A stretch of DNA of 7,167 nt. Origin: Acidobacteriaceae bacterium (GTDB lineage: Bacteria > Acidobacteriota > Terriglobia > Terriglobales > SbA1). The notes under the pieces are model-generated. The model saw only the letters and a list, made by a program, of their open reading frames with translations, was not told the origin of the DNA and ran no database searches. Made by a program: the position numbers and the translations under genes. The stretch covers positions 1,492-8,658 of the forward strand of contig PLEA01000304.1 in the NCBI GenBank assembly GCA_003136335.1, given 5' to 3'. Of the stretch, positions 6,698-7,167 are shown piece after piece. Positions within the stretch are counted from its first letter, which is position 1, and each line of letters begins with the position of its first letter.

Positions 6698-7167
6698 ATG
6701 CACGACAGAGTGGCAGATTCCGCCCCGGCCCCGAAGTCCTCACGAACTGACGCTTCGGGACTGGCCGAGGCTCTGCGCTCCCGCGTTCGTGGCGGGCTTC
6801 GCGGCGACGTCCGCTTTGACCACGGCAGCCGCGCCCTCTACGCGACCGACGGCTCGAACTACCGCCAGGTCCCGATCGGTGTAGTCCTTCCCCACGACAC
6901 CGACGACGTCCTCGCCGCCATCTCCGCCTGCCGCGAATTCGGCCCCCCGTTACTCTGCCGCGGCGGCGGCACCTCCCTCGCCGGACAGTGCTGCAACGTC
7001 GCGGTCATCCTCGACTTCTCGAAGTACATGTCCCGCATCCTCGAGATCGATCCCGCGCGCCGCATCGCCCGCGTACAGCCCGGCGTCGTCCTCGACGCGC
7101 TCCGCAACGCCGCCGAAAGGCATCACCTCACCTTCGCCCCCGATCCCGCCAGCCACGACCGCTGCAC
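6698..7167 (+). CDS. FAD-binding (PCMH-type) dehydrogenase, YdiJ/D-2-hydroxyglutarate dehydrogenase-like, 5' part
   Basis: The frame is open from ATG 6698 to the window edge (156 codons), so only the N-terminus is present. The translated sequence has ALYATDGSNYRQVPIGVVLP (46-65), then the FAD pyrophosphate-binding loop RGGGTSLAGQCCN (88-100), VILDFSKYMSRILEID (103-118), VQPGVVLDALR (126-136) and FAPDPASHDRC (146-156). These match the start of the PCMH FAD-binding domain. The combination of YRQVPIGVV and DPASHDRC resembles the long YdiJ-like enzymes (around 1000 residues, with a C-terminal Fe-S region) that oxidise D-2-hydroxy acids; shorter GlcD-type enzymes are less likely. The substrate is not decided by what is visible. 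The start is uncertain because ATG 6698 lacks a clear ribosome-binding site; GTG 6710 is an alternative, and a stop at 6662-6664 excludes starts further upstream. It lies 13 bases after the zinc-ribbon gene, so co-transcription is possible. Codons here end in C very often. Confidence 0.88.
   Translation, partial: MHDRVADSAPAPKSSRTDASGLAEALRSRVRGGLRGDVRFDHGSRALYATDGSNYRQVPIGVVLPHDTDDVLAAISACREFGPPLLCRGGGTSLAGQCCNVAVILDFSKYMSRILEIDPARRIARVQPGVVLDALRNAAERHHLTFAPDPASHDRC

Noticed and set aside
6859..7107. Minus-strand frame at the window end
   Set aside because: The + strand frame here contains the FAD-binding loop RGGGTSLAGQ and is open to the edge, so the antisense frame is a shadow.

Overview
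The window looks like a stretch of an Acidobacteriota genome (Terriglobia/Koribacter-like). This rests on gene order, protein style and the GC-rich, C-ending codon use; no database search was possible. All genes read on the + strand. Most of the window is one tightly packed aerobic respiration operon.

Region 1 (1-5867) is the operon. It begins inside actF, a membrane subunit of alternative complex III (quinol:cytochrome c oxidoreductase). Next come a small single-pass membrane protein with a conserved-looking IPIDRAM motif, a SCO/SenC copper chaperone, and the four subunits of an aa3/caa3-type heme-copper oxidase: coxB (CuA domain fused to cytochrome c), coxA, coxC and coxD. Adjacent reading frames overlap by 4 or 11 bases (ATGA, GTGA, ATGA and two 11-base overlaps), except coxC/coxD, which are separated by 25 bases. 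This points to one transcript with coupled translation. The inferred pathway is that alternative complex III oxidises quinol, electrons pass to the heme c and CuA of CoxB, then to heme a and heme a3-CuB in CoxA, where O2 is reduced. The SCO protein would help load CuA. CoxA has the YSHPAVY form of the active-site helix (A2-type oxidase) in place of the glutamate-containing GHPEVY form.

Region 2 (5868-6039) is a 172-base gap. It holds a strong hairpin (5890-5910) followed directly by a perfect 12-base palindrome (5911-5922), six GATC sites in about 100 bases, and a probable -10 box (5992-5997) for the next gene.

Region 3 (6040-6684) encodes a protein with an N-terminal zinc ribbon, a proline-rich linker, one membrane helix and an extracytoplasmic domain of unknown function.

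Region 4 (6698-7167, running off the edge) is the N-terminal part of a large FAD-binding (PCMH-type) dehydrogenase resembling the YdiJ / D-2-hydroxyglutarate dehydrogenase family.

I found no tRNA, rRNA, CRISPR, insertion sequence or defence system. The respiratory operon itself is of a known kind. The less ordinary items are the motif-bearing small protein, a tandem duplication of the coxD ribosome-binding/start region, the intergenic palindromes, and the zinc-ribbon membrane protein.
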